Program-made: the position numbers and the translations under genes
Source: DASSBQ01 sp040981125
Lineage (GTDB): Bacteria; Nitrospirota; Nitrospiria; Nitrospirales; Nitrospiraceae
Assembly (NCBI GenBank): GCA_040981125.1
Contig: JANRMQ010000011.1
Coordinates: forward strand, 66,234-130,233
Direction of reading: 5' to 3'
Length of the DNA: 64,000 bases
In this document: piece after piece, positions 49,072-58,487 of the stretch
Layout: every line of letters starts with the position of its first letter
Position numbering within the stretch: position 1 is the first letter of the stretch
Notes under the pieces: generated by a model
What the model was told of the DNA's origin: nothing
Seen by the model: the letters and a program-made list of their open reading frames with translations, nothing else
Databases searched by the model: none

Positions 49072-49938
49072 CTACGATTTCAGAAGATCGCGATGGGTGA
49101 TCGACACGTCGTGGCCGAGCGAGGCGAAGGTTTCCTGCAAGCGTTTGGCGATCGTCACGGAGCGGTGTCGCCCCCCCGTGCATCCGATGCCGATACTGAG
49201 GTAACTACGTTGTTCTCGTTCAAAGAGCGGAATGAGAAACTTGAACAGGCCTTCCAGTTGTTCAAGAAAAGGCGCCGCCGACGGATCACGCAATACGTAC
49301 TCTTGCACCTTGGCATCCTCCCCGGTCAGCGATTTCAATTCGGGCACAAAGAACGGATTGCGCAAAAATCTCACATCGAACAGCAAGTCGATATCGTACG
49401 GAACACCGAATTTATATCCGAACGTGACCAGGGAAATTGTCAGCCGCTTGGCGCGGCTGTCTTGCCGAAATTCCCGTGTGAGCAGATCGCGAAGGTCATG
49501 AACGGTAATATCCGACGTGTCGATGATCCTGCCGGCATGTTTTCGCAATTCGGCCAATCGCTCCTTTTCAAACCGGACGCCTTCGAGCACCGGCATGTGC
49601 GGCAACAACGGATGAGGACGGCGGCTCTCGGAAAATCGTCGAACAAGAATTTCCTCCCGCGCCTCCAAGAACACCAACTGCACGGCATGGCCGGAAGTTT
49701 TCAAGCGATCCAGATTGTCCACCAAATCGGCAAAGAACACCCGCTCGCGGATGTCGATGCCGAGCGCGACATTCTTGATTTCACCGCTTTGCTGAGTGCA
49801 GAGTTCCACGAACGTGGGAAGCAATGCCGGCGGCAGGTTGTCGACACAGAAGTACCCCGTGTCCTCAAAGCACTTGAGGGCATGACTCTTTCCCGAACCG
49901 GAAAGACCGCTGACGATGACGAGATTAAGTCCTGGCAT
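49072..49938 (-). CDS. rapZ: RNase adapter protein RapZ
   Basis: This 288-residue ATP/GTP-binding protein has Walker A GLSGSGKSHAL (11-21), FCVDNLPPALLP, and the conserved C-terminal GIGCTGGRHRSVTIA phosphate-binding motif. In enterobacteria it controls glucosamine-6-phosphate synthase via small RNAs; its role here is not known. The gene overlaps the end of hpf by 14 bases, within the common rpoN-hpf-rapZ cluster. Confidence 0.95.
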   Translation of the reverse strand: MPGLNLVIVSGLSGSGKSHALKCFEDTGYFCVDNLPPALLPTFVELCTQQSGEIKNVALGIDIRERVFFADLVDNLDRLKTSGHAVQLVFLEAREEILVRRFSESRRPHPLLPHMPVLEGVRFEKERLAELRKHAGRIIDTSDITVHDLRDLLTREFRQDSRAKRLTISLVTFGYKFGVPYDIDLLFDVRFLRNPFFVPELKSLTGEDAKVQEYVLRDPSAAPFLEQLEGLFKFLIPLFEREQRSYLSIGIGCTGGRHRSVTIAKRLQETFASLGHDVSITHRDLLKS

Positions 49939-50476
49939 GCGAGGCGCGGATTCGCTGATCCTCCGGATCGATCAGAGACACTCGGCCGTCCGGATGGCGC
50001 CGAACAACTTGCAGTTTTCCGGAACCCGCGTCCTGGTACACAAGAACACCGGTCGGCTCCCCGTCCAATTCAGCCAGCGCCTCGTCCAAGGTCAAGTGGC
50101 GCAAGACCGGGCGGCTGACATCCAGCGCAACCGGGCTGGAAGGCCGAGCGGACGGCAGATCCGGTACCCGACGTTCGTTCCCTCGCACCTTATGGTTCGC
50201 GATCCTGTCTTTGACTTTTCGGATCTGTGTTTCCAATCGGTCGACCACTTGGTCGATGGAGGCGTACATCTCCTGCGTCGACGCTTTGGCCTGAAGGCGC
50301 CGGCCGTGGAAAATGCCGATGGCTTCAGCCGCATGGTGAAACTTTTCCACGCCCAGCAAGACTTGGAGAGTGGTCAACCTGACGCCGTATCGATCCAGAC
50401 GCCGCATTTTCGTTTCGATGTATTGTCTCAGTGCGGAAGTAATGACGACATGCCTACCGGTAATCATCAATCGCAT
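49925..50476 (-). CDS. hpf: Ribosome hibernation promoting factor, long form
   Basis: This 183-residue protein has an N-terminal RaiA/HPF domain (MRLMITGRHVVITSALRQYI to about residue 100), a linker and the C-terminal dimerisation domain (about 125-170, LDEALAELDGEPTGVLVYQD), so it should form 100S ribosome dimers. It sits 95 bases after rpoN, its classical neighbour. Confidence 0.93.
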   Translation of the reverse strand: MRLMITGRHVVITSALRQYIETKMRRLDRYGVRLTTLQVLLGVEKFHHAAEAIGIFHGRRLQAKASTQEMYASIDQVVDRLETQIRKVKDRIANHKVRGNERRVPDLPSARPSSPVALDVSRPVLRHLTLDEALAELDGEPTGVLVYQDAGSGKLQVVRRHPDGRVSLIDPEDQRIRASHART

Positions 50477-50571
50477 CCCGACCTCGCTGATTTCGGATGG
50501 AGAATTGCATTCGTGGATAGAGTCTTCGCACTCATCGCCGCCGCCCCGCCACCTACAGGACGCATCTCTTC

Positions 50572-52086
50572 TTAAAAGAAGCGCTTGCGTTGATTCGCGG
50601 ACGGAATGTTGTCTTCCGCGCGATATTTCGCTACGGTCCGGCGTGCAATCATTACCTGTTGGGTCCGCAGCCGAGCGGCGATTTCCTCGTCTTTGAGCGG
50701 CTTCTTCGCATCTTCCTCCGCAACCATTTTTCGAATCATTTCACGCACCGTGACCGAAGACAGCATATCCGACGGTTGGTCCGCCCGCTGAAGCCCGGCG
50801 CTGAAGAAGAACTTCAACTCGAGCATCCCCTGCGGGCAATACATGTATTTGTTCGCGGTGACCCGGCTGATCGTGGATTCATGCATGCCGATGTCTTCGG
50901 CGACCTGTTTGAGCACCAGGGGTTTGAGATATTGAATGCCATGCTCGAAAAATGCTTCTTGAAATTTCACAATGCTGGAGACGACCTTCACGATGGTTTT
51001 ATTACGCTGCTCGATGCTGCGGATCACCCATTGCGCCGCCCGAAGCTTGTCATCCAGATACGCTTTGGTTTCCGCGGAACCCGATTGTCCCGACCCCATC
51101 AGCTGCTTGTAATACGGGCTGATGCGCATCCGAGGGAGGCCGTCGTCATTGAGCAGGACCTGCCACTCGCCTTCATTCTTGACGACGAAGACATCCGGCA
51201 CGATCACATAGTTTTGGGTGTTCGAGAAGGGCCGGCCCGGCTTCGGCTCGAGAGCTTCAATCAATTTGGTCGCTTGGAACACTTCTTCCAATTCGACGTT
51301 CAACGCTTTGGCGATCCGCGCATACTGCCGCTTCTCCAGGTCCTTCAGATGGTGCAGGATAATGCCTTCCACAACGGCGCCCTTGACGCCCCCGGGCCTG
51401 GCCCCCAGTGAGCCGACGGAACTTCGATGGAGAAACCCTAATTGCAGGAGAAGACACTCCGACAAGTCGCGCGCGGCGACACCCGTCGGATCGAATCCTT
51501 GGATGTCTTTCAGCACCGCTTCGGTCTCCTGAGCGGAATAGGGAGTGTCGGACACAAGTTCGTCCAATGAAATGCGGAGATAGCCGTCATCATCAAGGTT
51601 CCCGATGATGAGGCGGCCGATTTCTTTGTCCCGCTCGGACAACCCCGAGAGAGACAGCTGCCAAAGCAGATGATCCTCGAGGGATGCCGTCTTGGCGACC
51701 GTTTGTTCATACGAGGGGAATTCGTCCTGCGAGGAAGAGGAATATTCCGAATCTCCCCGCCGGATATCGCTGTCGAAATAGTCTTCCCAACTCCCGGCGG
51801 ACAGTTCTTCGGGATTTTCCGCACTGTCGCTCGTTCGCTCGCTCTCGGTCGGCGCCTCGCTGGTCGGCGACGCAAGGGGCATGTCGTCCTGGTTCTGTTC
51901 AGGAGCGGCCTCTTCGGCCTCTTCAACTTCCGTGGCCAGCTCTTCAAGCAGCGGATTCTCAATCAAGTGTTGCTGGAGGCTTTGTTGCAACTCCAACCGC
52001 GAGAGCTGCAGCAGCTTGATCGCCTGCTGTAACTGCGGCGTCATGATAAGCCGTTGACTGAGTTTAAGATCAAGCCGTAATTTCAT
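50572..52086 (-). CDS. rpoN: RNA polymerase sigma-54 factor
   Basis: This 504-residue factor is complete: region I (LRLDLKLSQRLIMTPQLQQAIKLL, broken over two helices) binds activators, an acidic region II spans about 55-110, then come the core-binding domain and the C-terminal HTH with the RpoN box ARRTVAKYRAEDNIPSANQR near 478-497. It is encoded 21 bases after lptB. Nitrogen genes in this window nevertheless show sigma70-like promoters, so its targets are elsewhere. Confidence 0.97.
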   Translation of the reverse strand: MKLRLDLKLSQRLIMTPQLQQAIKLLQLSRLELQQSLQQHLIENPLLEELATEVEEAEEAAPEQNQDDMPLASPTSEAPTESERTSDSAENPEELSAGSWEDYFDSDIRRGDSEYSSSSQDEFPSYEQTVAKTASLEDHLLWQLSLSGLSERDKEIGRLIIGNLDDDGYLRISLDELVSDTPYSAQETEAVLKDIQGFDPTGVAARDLSECLLLQLGFLHRSSVGSLGARPGGVKGAVVEGIILHHLKDLEKRQYARIAKALNVELEEVFQATKLIEALEPKPGRPFSNTQNYVIVPDVFVVKNEGEWQVLLNDDGLPRMRISPYYKQLMGSGQSGSAETKAYLDDKLRAAQWVIRSIEQRNKTIVKVVSSIVKFQEAFFEHGIQYLKPLVLKQVAEDIGMHESTISRVTANKYMYCPQGMLELKFFFSAGLQRADQPSDMLSSVTVREMIRKMVAEEDAKKPLKDEEIAARLRTQQVMIARRTVAKYRAEDNIPSANQRKRFF

Positions 52087-52107
52087 GTTGCTACGCCTCT
52101 GCCTCCA

Positions 52108-52893
52108 TCACAACCGGAAGCCTTCGCCTAGATACACGGCCCGCGCCGTTTCGCTTTTCTCGATCACATCAGGCGGGCCGGCCTCCAAGATCGATCCTTC
52201 GTTGATGATGTATGCGCGGTCGGTGATCACGAGGGTTTCGCGGACATTGTGATCCGTGATGAGCACGCCGATCTGTCGCTGTTTGAGCCGTGTAATGATT
52301 TGCTGAATATCGGCGACGGCGATGGGGTCGATGCCGGCAAACGGTTCATCCAGCAGCATGAACGAGGGGCTTGTCGCCAGCGCCCTTGTGATCTCCAGCC
52401 GTCGACGCTCCCCCCCGGACAAGGCGTACGCTTTACTCTTTCGGATATGGATGAGGTCCAACTCCTTCAGCAGCACCTCAATCCGCTCGCTCCGCTCCGC
52501 CCCTGAGTAGCCGAGCATCTCCAAAATCGCCAAGATATTATTCTCGACTGAAAGCCGCCGGAACACCGATGACTCCTGCGGAAGATAGCCGATCCCCTTT
52601 CTGGCCCGCTTGTACATCGGCAGATCGGTGATCCGTTCCCCATTGAGCGTGATACTCCCTTCATCCGGTTGGCACAGGCCGACCATCATATCAAAGATCG
52701 TGGTCTTTCCGGCTCCGTTCGGTCCCAGCAACCCGACCACTTCGCCCGCCCGCACATCCAATGAGACGCCTTTTACGACTTTGCGTCCGCGAAAGCTTTT
52801 GGCCAAACCGGCCGCGGATAGGCGCTCCTGAGCGCAACTTGACTCTCGCTTCGACTCCATACGGAGGGCCGTCCCGGACGCCGCTTCAATCAC
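52108..52893 (-). CDS. lptB: Lipopolysaccharide export ATPase LptB
   Basis: This 261-residue ABC ATPase of the LptB2FGC extractor has Walker A GPNGAGKTTIFDMMVGL, the signature YALSGGERRRLEI, and Walker B LLLDEPFAGID. The GTG start at 52893 overlaps the lptA stop; the ATG at 52860 is an alternative that removes an 11-residue extension. Confidence 0.96.
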   Translation of the reverse strand: MIEAASGTALRMESKRESSCAQERLSAAGLAKSFRGRKVVKGVSLDVRAGEVVGLLGPNGAGKTTIFDMMVGLCQPDEGSITLNGERITDLPMYKRARKGIGYLPQESSVFRRLSVENNILAILEMLGYSGAERSERIEVLLKELDLIHIRKSKAYALSGGERRRLEITRALATSPSFMLLDEPFAGIDPIAVADIQQIITRLKQRQIGVLITDHNVRETLVITDRAYIINEGSILEAGPPDVIEKSETARAVYLGEGFRL

Positions 52894-53495
52894 CGCCCGA
52901 GCCCCCCTTCGCCTTCGATCGTGACATGCGATCCGCCTTCCACCAGGCTCCGATCTTCTTCGAGGAACATCGTGATTTGTTTTCCTGTGACACGCGTGCC
53001 TTTCTGCCAGGCGACCGGATCACCGGTCAAAACAATTTTTTTATCATCCTCATAATACACGGCCCGCCGGCATGTGGCTCTGCCGTCCTGTTTCTCGATC
53101 TTCACGCGTCCGGTTGCTTCAATTTTGCTGATTGTACGATCGGATACGGTCGGCATGCCCTCTTTACCCGGCTTCTGTTTTTTCTCCGCCTGTCTTCTTG
53201 ACTGCAGATCGGTGTCGCCGCCTGATTTGTTCCGCGCATTTCCATTTCCACCCGGCCGAAACGACACCACCATATGATCGGAGTACACGATCAATTCGCC
53301 TTGGGTCAACACGACAGATCCCTCGAATATAGCCTGGTTTTCCAGATTGTTCACGGTCATTGTCTTGGCCGTGATACTGGTCGTGGGATTCGGACTCGCG
53401 CCGTCTTTCGGAAGGCTGGCCTCGGCCGAATGCGTGACGGAGGCCGTGATGGAAACGGCCAGATTAAGAAGTAGAAGCCACATCCACATGGACAT
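52890..53495 (-). CDS. lptA: Lipopolysaccharide transport periplasmic protein LptA
   Basis: This protein of about 201 residues has a signal peptide (MWLLLLNLAVSITASVTHSAEA) and an OstA-like beta-jellyroll (VNNLENQAIFEGSVVLTQGE). A charged, glycine-rich insertion (about 95-130) interrupts the repeat. I start at 53495, inside the 3' end of lptC, giving a 32-base overlap. It bridges LPS from LptC to the outer membrane. Confidence 0.88.
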   Translation of the reverse strand: MSMWMWLLLLNLAVSITASVTHSAEASLPKDGASPNPTTSITAKTMTVNNLENQAIFEGSVVLTQGELIVYSDHMVVSFRPGGNGNARNKSGGDTDLQSRRQAEKKQKPGKEGMPTVSDRTISKIEATGRVKIEKQDGRATCRRAVYYEDDKKIVLTGDPVAWQKGTRVTGKQITMFLEEDRSLVEGGSHVTIEGEGGLGR

Positions 53496-54036
53496 CTTCC
53501 AGCACCTGAAATATCTCCGAATCAAGCTTCCCCAGCAACCCGCGACCGGTGATCTGTAATCCATGACCGTCGATGGCAACAGGGTCGGAGGTTTGGATTT
53601 CTCTGCGTTGATCAATCCAGTTCAGATGATTGGTCCGAATGACATACCCGCTTTCGGTTTCGATCACAATAGGATTGTCCCGGTTAGCGAGCATAAAATT
53701 CTTCGTTTCGGTATCCAGCGTCCCTTCTTCGCCGGTCAACATTAATTCCTTCCCCTGAACGCCGTAGAGCGTAATCTGCACATCGCTCAAAACGGCCCGT
53801 TTTTCATCTTCATACAGGTGCGCCTGCTGTGCCTCCACCTTCCATTGGACGATATCCCCTTTGGTTTGTGTGAACGTAAAGCCTTCGATTCTGGCATCGG
53901 CTTGCTCGGCATTGCCGGGCTGAATCGAGCGGGGACTGAGAGCCGGCTCCGATCTCGTGTACAGGAGATAGCCCAGAAAGCCGGCCAGGATCACACTGAG
54001 CATGAGGAGCGCCCGCCTGAGCCAACGTTCCCACAT
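53464..54036 (-). CDS. lptC: Lipopolysaccharide export protein LptC
   Basis: This is a 190-residue bitopic protein: a membrane anchor (LLMLSVILAGFLGYLLY) and a periplasmic jellyroll with GKELMLTGEEGTLDTETKNF. It is the first gene of lptC-lptA-lptB-rpoN. Confidence 0.9.
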   Translation of the reverse strand: MWERWLRRALLMLSVILAGFLGYLLYTRSEPALSPRSIQPGNAEQADARIEGFTFTQTKGDIVQWKVEAQQAHLYEDEKRAVLSDVQITLYGVQGKELMLTGEEGTLDTETKNFMLANRDNPIVIETESGYVIRTNHLNWIDQRREIQTSDPVAIDGHGLQITGRGLLGKLDSEIFQVLEDVHVDVASTS

Positions 54037-54208
54037 GGCAAAAAGCTCCTGTTCTTAAGAACTTGCCCATTAGGATCCTGTTGGCATGATAGTAGCATGC
54101 CAACAGGTCCAAGTAAACTTGCAACCATGGTGCAAGTCTAGAAACACATGGGGTCATGAAACGTGAAAACAGGAAGCGCGTTCGGAAGGATGAGGACAGG
54201 GGCAGTCC

Positions 54209-54244
54209 GGCAGCAGCCTCATGCAGCCTAGCCGGGCTGCTGCC
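54209..54244 (-). terminator. Hairpin after rplQ
   Basis: A ten-pair perfect stem GGCAGCAGCC/GGCTGCTGCC lies seven bases after the rplQ stop. It lacks a U tract, so it may end or stabilise the long ribosomal transcript. The rest of 54037-54250 has no gene. Confidence 0.5.
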
Positions 54245-54250
54245 ATGATT

Positions 54251-54697
54251 CTACGTAGCTGATTCTTCCTGCTGGGAAGCTTTGTCGCCCGGTGTCGAAG
54301 CCTGAGCCCCTGCTTTTTGCTTTCCCTGAACCGACTCGGCCGACTTCGCCACCAACTCAATGGCCACCATTTCCGCCGCATCCCCGACTCGCCGCCTTGT
54401 TCGGACGATTCGAGTGTAGCCCCCGGGCCGATCCCTGAAACGACCGGCGACATCGGCGAACAATTTGGCCACGACCGCCTTGCTTCTGAGGAAGCTCAGG
54501 GCGCGGCGCCGTGCCGGCAACGATCCGTCCTTCCCGAGACTGATCATGCGGTCGGTGAAGCCGCGAATCTCTTTGGCTTTCGCCTCGGTGGTCTCGATGC
54601 GTTCCCGTTCCAGCAGCGAGGTCACAAGACTTCTGAACAAGGCCCACCGATGCTTCGTCTGACGGCCGAGTTGTCTTCCCTTTTTCTTGTGGCGCAC
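54251..54697 (-). CDS. rplQ: 50S ribosomal protein L17
   Basis: This 148-residue protein has the core MRHKKKGRQLGRQTKHRWALF to GYTRIVRTRRRVGDAAEMV (split), plus a C-terminal extension rich in Ala, Gln and Ser. It is the last gene of the alpha operon, 17 bases after rpoA. Confidence 0.97.
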   Translation of the reverse strand: MRHKKKGRQLGRQTKHRWALFRSLVTSLLERERIETTEAKAKEIRGFTDRMISLGKDGSLPARRRALSFLRSKAVVAKLFADVAGRFRDRPGGYTRIVRTRRRVGDAAEMVAIELVAKSAESVQGKQKAGAQASTPGDKASQQEESAT

Positions 54698-54714
54698 GAT
54701 CGTTCCTTTCGCTC

Positions 54715-55716
54715 TTACTCGGGCTTGACGCCGCCGTCGCCGGACGGCAATGCTTCCACCTTCATTCCGAGGCTCAACCCCATTTCCGTAAGAATCTCTT
54801 TGATCTCATTGAGAGACTTCTTGCCGAAATTCTTGGTCTTCAACATTTCCGTTTCTGTTTTCTGAACCAGATCCGCGATGGTTTTGATGTTGGCGTTCTT
54901 CAGACAATTGGCAGCCCGAACAGACAATTCCAGCTCATTCACGCTGCGATAGAGATTCTTGTTGACTTCATACGGCGTCTCTTCCACCCCCGATGCGGGC
55001 TTGGCATCGGCTCGCTCTTCCGGATTGATGAAGATGTCGAGGTGCTCGCGCAGAATACTGGCCGCATTCGACAGGGCGTCCCTCGGCGAAATCGTGCCGT
55101 CGGTCCAGATCTCCATCGTCAGTTTGTCATAATCCGTCATCCGGCCGACACGGGCGTTCTCAACGTTGAAGTTCACGCGCTTGATCGGAGAAAACACCGA
55201 GTCGATCGCGATAACCCCGATCGGGAGTCCTTCCTCTTTGTTTCGTTCGGCGGGGACATATCCGCGGCCGTGCTTGACCATCATCTCCAAATCCAGCGTC
55301 GCATCCTTGTCCAACGTCGCCAAATGGAGATCGGGAGTCAGAATGGTCACATCGCCGTCATGCACAATGTCCGACCCTTTCGCTTCTCCCGGTCCTTTCT
55401 TTTTGAGGCGAATCGTTTTCGGTTTGTCGCCCTGTAACGCCAGCCGAAGGCTTTTCACATTCAAGATGATCGACGTGACGTCTTCCGTCACGCCGGGAAT
55501 TGTAGAAAATTCATGCAAGACGCCTTCGATCTTGACGGTCGTTACCGCAGCTCCCGTCAGTGACGACAGCAGCACACGGCGCAAGGAATTGCCGATGGTC
55601 GTCCCGAACCCACGCTCAAACGCCTCCGCAGTAAACCGTCCGAATGTTGGGGAAAGAGTGTCCTTATCGACTTCCACCCTCATCGGGGTCTGAAAGTCTT
55701 TCATCGCTTTGATCAT
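54715..55716 (-). CDS. rpoA: RNA polymerase alpha subunit
   Basis: This 333-residue subunit has the N-terminal assembly domain (about 10-235) and the C-terminal DNA- and activator-binding domain (about 255-320, LELSVRAANCLKNANIKTIADL). The start at 55716 follows GGGGGAAT; the frame reaches 55761 but the shorter start gives the usual N-terminus. Confidence 0.97.
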   Translation of the reverse strand: MIKAMKDFQTPMRVEVDKDTLSPTFGRFTAEAFERGFGTTIGNSLRRVLLSSLTGAAVTTVKIEGVLHEFSTIPGVTEDVTSIILNVKSLRLALQGDKPKTIRLKKKGPGEAKGSDIVHDGDVTILTPDLHLATLDKDATLDLEMMVKHGRGYVPAERNKEEGLPIGVIAIDSVFSPIKRVNFNVENARVGRMTDYDKLTMEIWTDGTISPRDALSNAASILREHLDIFINPEERADAKPASGVEETPYEVNKNLYRSVNELELSVRAANCLKNANIKTIADLVQKTETEMLKTKNFGKKSLNEIKEILTEMGLSLGMKVEALPSGDGGVKPE

Positions 55717-55782
55717 GATTCCCCCTTCATTGTCACGTTGAACAAGTATGCCAGAGATCACACTCGAATCTGTGTCTGTCGG

Positions 55783-56409
55783 CTATCTGGAATACAGTTC
55801 AACCACCATCTGTTCATTGACGGGCAATACAATCTGATCCTTCGTGGGCAGGGCTCGAACCGTGCCTTTGAACGCCCCTTTATCCAATTCAAGCCACTCG
55901 GGAATGCCGCGGCCGTCCACCGCGGCCAACGCGGCCTGGACAGGAACCAATTCACGGCTACCGGAACGAACCTCGATGATGTCGCCGGCCTTGACCAGGG
56001 CTCCGGGTATACTCAACTTTCTTCCATTGACCAGCAGATGCCCGTGATTGATGAGTTGCCGGGCCTCCTTGCGCGAGGCGCCGAAACCCAGGCGATAGAC
56101 CACATTGTCCAACCGGGTCTCCAACAAGCGCAGCAACGCTTCACCCGTCACGCCGGCTTGTCGTTCGGCCCGCTCAAAGATGCCTCGGAACTGCCGCTCC
56201 TGCAGTCCATAGATCCGCCGCAGCTTTTGCTTTTCCCGCAACTGAAGACTGTAGTCCGATATTCTGGGACGAGCCTGCCCGTGTTGCCCCGGGGGATAGC
56301 TCCGGCGCTCGATCGCGCATTTCTCGGTCATGCACCGCGAGCCTTTCAAGAATAACTTCTCTCCTTCTCGTCGGCAGAGCCGACAGACAGGACCACGATA
56401 TTTAGCCAC
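55783..56409 (-). CDS. rpsD: 30S ribosomal protein S4
   Basis: This protein of 208 residues starts with GTG at 56409 behind GGGAGGAAT (VAKYRGPVCRLCRREGEKLF). A CRLC pair and two further cysteines near the N-terminus suggest a zinc-binding form. The S4 RNA-binding domain is at about 98-160 (RLDNVVYRLGFGASRKEARQL). Confidence 0.96.
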   Translation of the reverse strand: MAKYRGPVCRLCRREGEKLFLKGSRCMTEKCAIERRSYPPGQHGQARPRISDYSLQLREKQKLRRIYGLQERQFRGIFERAERQAGVTGEALLRLLETRLDNVVYRLGFGASRKEARQLINHGHLLVNGRKLSIPGALVKAGDIIEVRSGSRELVPVQAALAAVDGRGIPEWLELDKGAFKGTVRALPTKDQIVLPVNEQMVVELYSR

Positions 56410-56493
56410 TCTCGATTCCTCCCTTATGCGAAAAAGCGGGGCCGAACCAGCGAAGTCTCGGCTCACCTTCGGCCGATGACAACCCGTCCCGCT

Positions 56494-56877
56494 TTACACT
56501 CTCCTCCGTTTTGGAGGGCGACAACCATTATGCGGAATAGGCGTGACATCACGAATCAGATTGATGCGAAGACCGGCTCCTTGCAGCGAGCGGATGGCGG
56601 ATTCGCGACCTGCGCCGGGACCGTTGACATAGACATCCACCTGCCGCATGCCGTTCTCCATGGCTTTCCTCGCGGCGGCTTCTCCAGCCCGCTGTGCGGC
56701 AAACGGGGTGCTCTTCCGCGAGCCTTTGAATCCCTGATTGCCGGCGCTGGCCCATACCACGGTATTGCCGCTCATATCCGTGATCGTCACGATCGTGTTA
56801 TTGAACGATGCCTGGATATGCGCAACGCCGCTCTGAACAAGCTTGCGCTCCTTTTTTTTGCCCTTCTTGACGCTCAT
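56494..56877 (-). CDS. rpsK: 30S ribosomal protein S11
   Basis: This 127-residue protein has the standard S11 core (AHIQASFNNTIVTITDMSGN) and conserved end DVTPIPHNGCRPPKRRRV. It lies between rpsM and rpsD in the alpha operon. Confidence 0.97.
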   Translation of the reverse strand: MSVKKGKKKERKLVQSGVAHIQASFNNTIVTITDMSGNTVVWASAGNQGFKGSRKSTPFAAQRAGEAAARKAMENGMRQVDVYVNGPGAGRESAIRSLQGAGLRINLIRDVTPIPHNGCRPPKRRRV

Positions 56878-56916
56878 ACGAGATTCTCCCTGGTCCGCCG
56901 AATCATGATGCCGATG

Positions 56917-57303
56917 CTATGCCGCGCCGGCAGGCCGTTTCGGCTTGCTTCCGACGCCGGACCGCCGTCCCTTTCTGGTTCTGGCGTTCGTTCTGGTCCG
57001 TTGACCTCGAACCGGCAATCCCTTGCGATGCCGCAAGCCTCGGAACGTGCCGGTGTCCATCAACCGCTTGATGCTCATCGAAATTTCTTTGCGTAGATCG
57101 CCTTCGACTTGATAATCATGCTCGATGACTTCCCGGAGTTTTACAATCTTGTCTTCGCTCAAATCTTTGACCCTGATCGCTCCGTCCACGCCGGCTTTCT
57201 TTAGAATTTGCAGCGCAGAGACCCGTCCGATACCGTAAATATAGGTCAACCCGACATCGGTTCGCTTGTCTCGCGGCAGATCGACTCCAGCTATACGCGC
57301 CAT
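56917..57303 (-). CDS. rpsM: 30S ribosomal protein S13
   Basis: This 128-residue protein has MARIAGVDLPRDKRTDVGLT at the start and the basic C-terminal tail GQRTRTNARTRKG. It follows rpmJ by 60 bases. Confidence 0.97.
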   Translation of the reverse strand: MARIAGVDLPRDKRTDVGLTYIYGIGRVSALQILKKAGVDGAIRVKDLSEDKIVKLREVIEHDYQVEGDLRKEISMSIKRLMDTGTFRGLRHRKGLPVRGQRTRTNARTRKGRRSGVGSKPKRPAGAA

Positions 57304-57363
57304 ATCAATCCCTCTTTCTTGGCCGGCTCTGCGGAACAGGCAATGCCGGTTCTTCGCACGCCC

Positions 57364-57477
57364 TTACCCTTGCCGTTGCTTATGGCGTGGATTTGCACAA
57401 AGGACCCGCACCACGCCGCGCCGGCGCACAACCTTACATTTCGCACAAATGGGCTTCACCGATGATTTGACTTTCAT
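57364..57477 (-). CDS. rpmJ: 50S ribosomal protein L36
   Basis: This 37-residue protein is easily missed because it is so short: MKVKSSVKPICAKCKVVRRR, then GVVRVLCANPRHKQRQG. The zinc ligands C11, C14, C27 and H32 are all present, so this is the zinc-binding form. It lies between infA and rpsM, the classical place. Confidence 0.96.
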   Translation of the reverse strand: MKVKSSVKPICAKCKVVRRRGVVRVLCANPRHKQRQG

Positions 57478-57494
57478 GGGCTATTCGTCCTTGA

Positions 57495-57713
57495 TCATTT
57501 AAACCGATAGGTGATTCGCCCCCGCGTCAAGTCGTAGGGCGATAACTCCACGGTCACCTTGTCTCCGGGAAGAATGCGAATAAAATGCATGCGCATTTTT
57601 CCGGAAATGTGCGCCAATATTTTATGGCCGTTTTCTAATTCCACCCGGAACATGGCGTTCGGCAACGTTTCCGCCACAGTGCCGGTGACTTCTATGACAT
57701 CTTCTTTTGGCAC
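57495..57713 (-). CDS. infA: Translation initiation factor IF-1
   Basis: This 72-residue S1-like OB-fold protein, of normal length, carries the motif FRVELENGHKILAHISGKMR. It lies 24 bases after map. Confidence 0.97.
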   Translation of the reverse strand: MPKEDVIEVTGTVAETLPNAMFRVELENGHKILAHISGKMRMHFIRILPGDKVTVELSPYDLTRGRITYRFK

Positions 57714-57737
57714 AAACCCGGTTCACTCCTGTGAAAT

Positions 57738-58487
57738 TTACAGGCCCGACAACACCCTTGCCGGGCCTCTCGACTGAATGGCGATCGTATGCTCGAAATG
57801 GGCGGAAAGGGTCCCATCCTGCGTGACAGCGGTCCACCGGTCTTCCAAAATACGAACCGCGCTCTTTCCCACATTGACCATTGGCTCAATTGCAAGCACC
57901 ATCCCGGCCTGGAGCCGAGGGCCTTGTCCCGCCTTTCCATAGTTCGGCACCTGCGGTTCTTCATGCAACTGCCGCCCAATCCCATGGCCCACAAAATCAG
58001 TCACGACCGAAAAGCCGGCATCTTCAACATAGGCTTGCACGGCATGTGAAATATCCGAGAGCCGGTTCCCGACGACCGCCTGGTCAATTCCCAACATCAG
58101 CGCCCGTTCCGTAACCTCAATCAAACGCCTAGTCTCCGGGCTGACGGAGCCGACAGGGACGGTGATCGCCGAATCGCCGTAAAATCCACCGACAATCGCT
58201 CCCAGATCGAGGCCGACAATATCCCCGTCCTTCAAACGCCGGGCGGAGGGAATTCCATGAACCACCTGGTCGTTGATCGATGCACAGAGCGTCTTCGGAT
58301 AGTTCCGATACCCCTTGAAAGCCGGGATCGCGCCGCGCGACCGAATCGATTCATCCGCCAGTTTATCCAAGTCGTCCGTCGAGACCCCCGCCTTCACTTC
58401 CTTCTTCAGAATCTCCAGCACTTCCGCCACAACCCTCGACGCCTTCGCCATAACTTCCACTTCATCCGGCGTCTTCAACACAATCAT
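57738..58487 (-). CDS. map: Methionine aminopeptidase, type I
   Basis: This 249-residue enzyme removes the first methionine from nascent proteins. Metal ligands are in GLDLGAIVGGFYGDSAIT (two Asp), GHGIGRQLHEEP (His), EPMV (Glu) and the late TVTQDGTLSAHFEHT region (Glu/His). The start overlaps the adk stop as ATGA. Confidence 0.97.
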   Translation of the reverse strand: MIVLKTPDEVEVMAKASRVVAEVLEILKKEVKAGVSTDDLDKLADESIRSRGAIPAFKGYRNYPKTLCASINDQVVHGIPSARRLKDGDIVGLDLGAIVGGFYGDSAITVPVGSVSPETRRLIEVTERALMLGIDQAVVGNRLSDISHAVQAYVEDAGFSVVTDFVGHGIGRQLHEEPQVPNYGKAGQGPRLQAGMVLAIEPMVNVGKSAVRILEDRWTAVTQDGTLSAHFEHTIAIQSRGPARVLSGL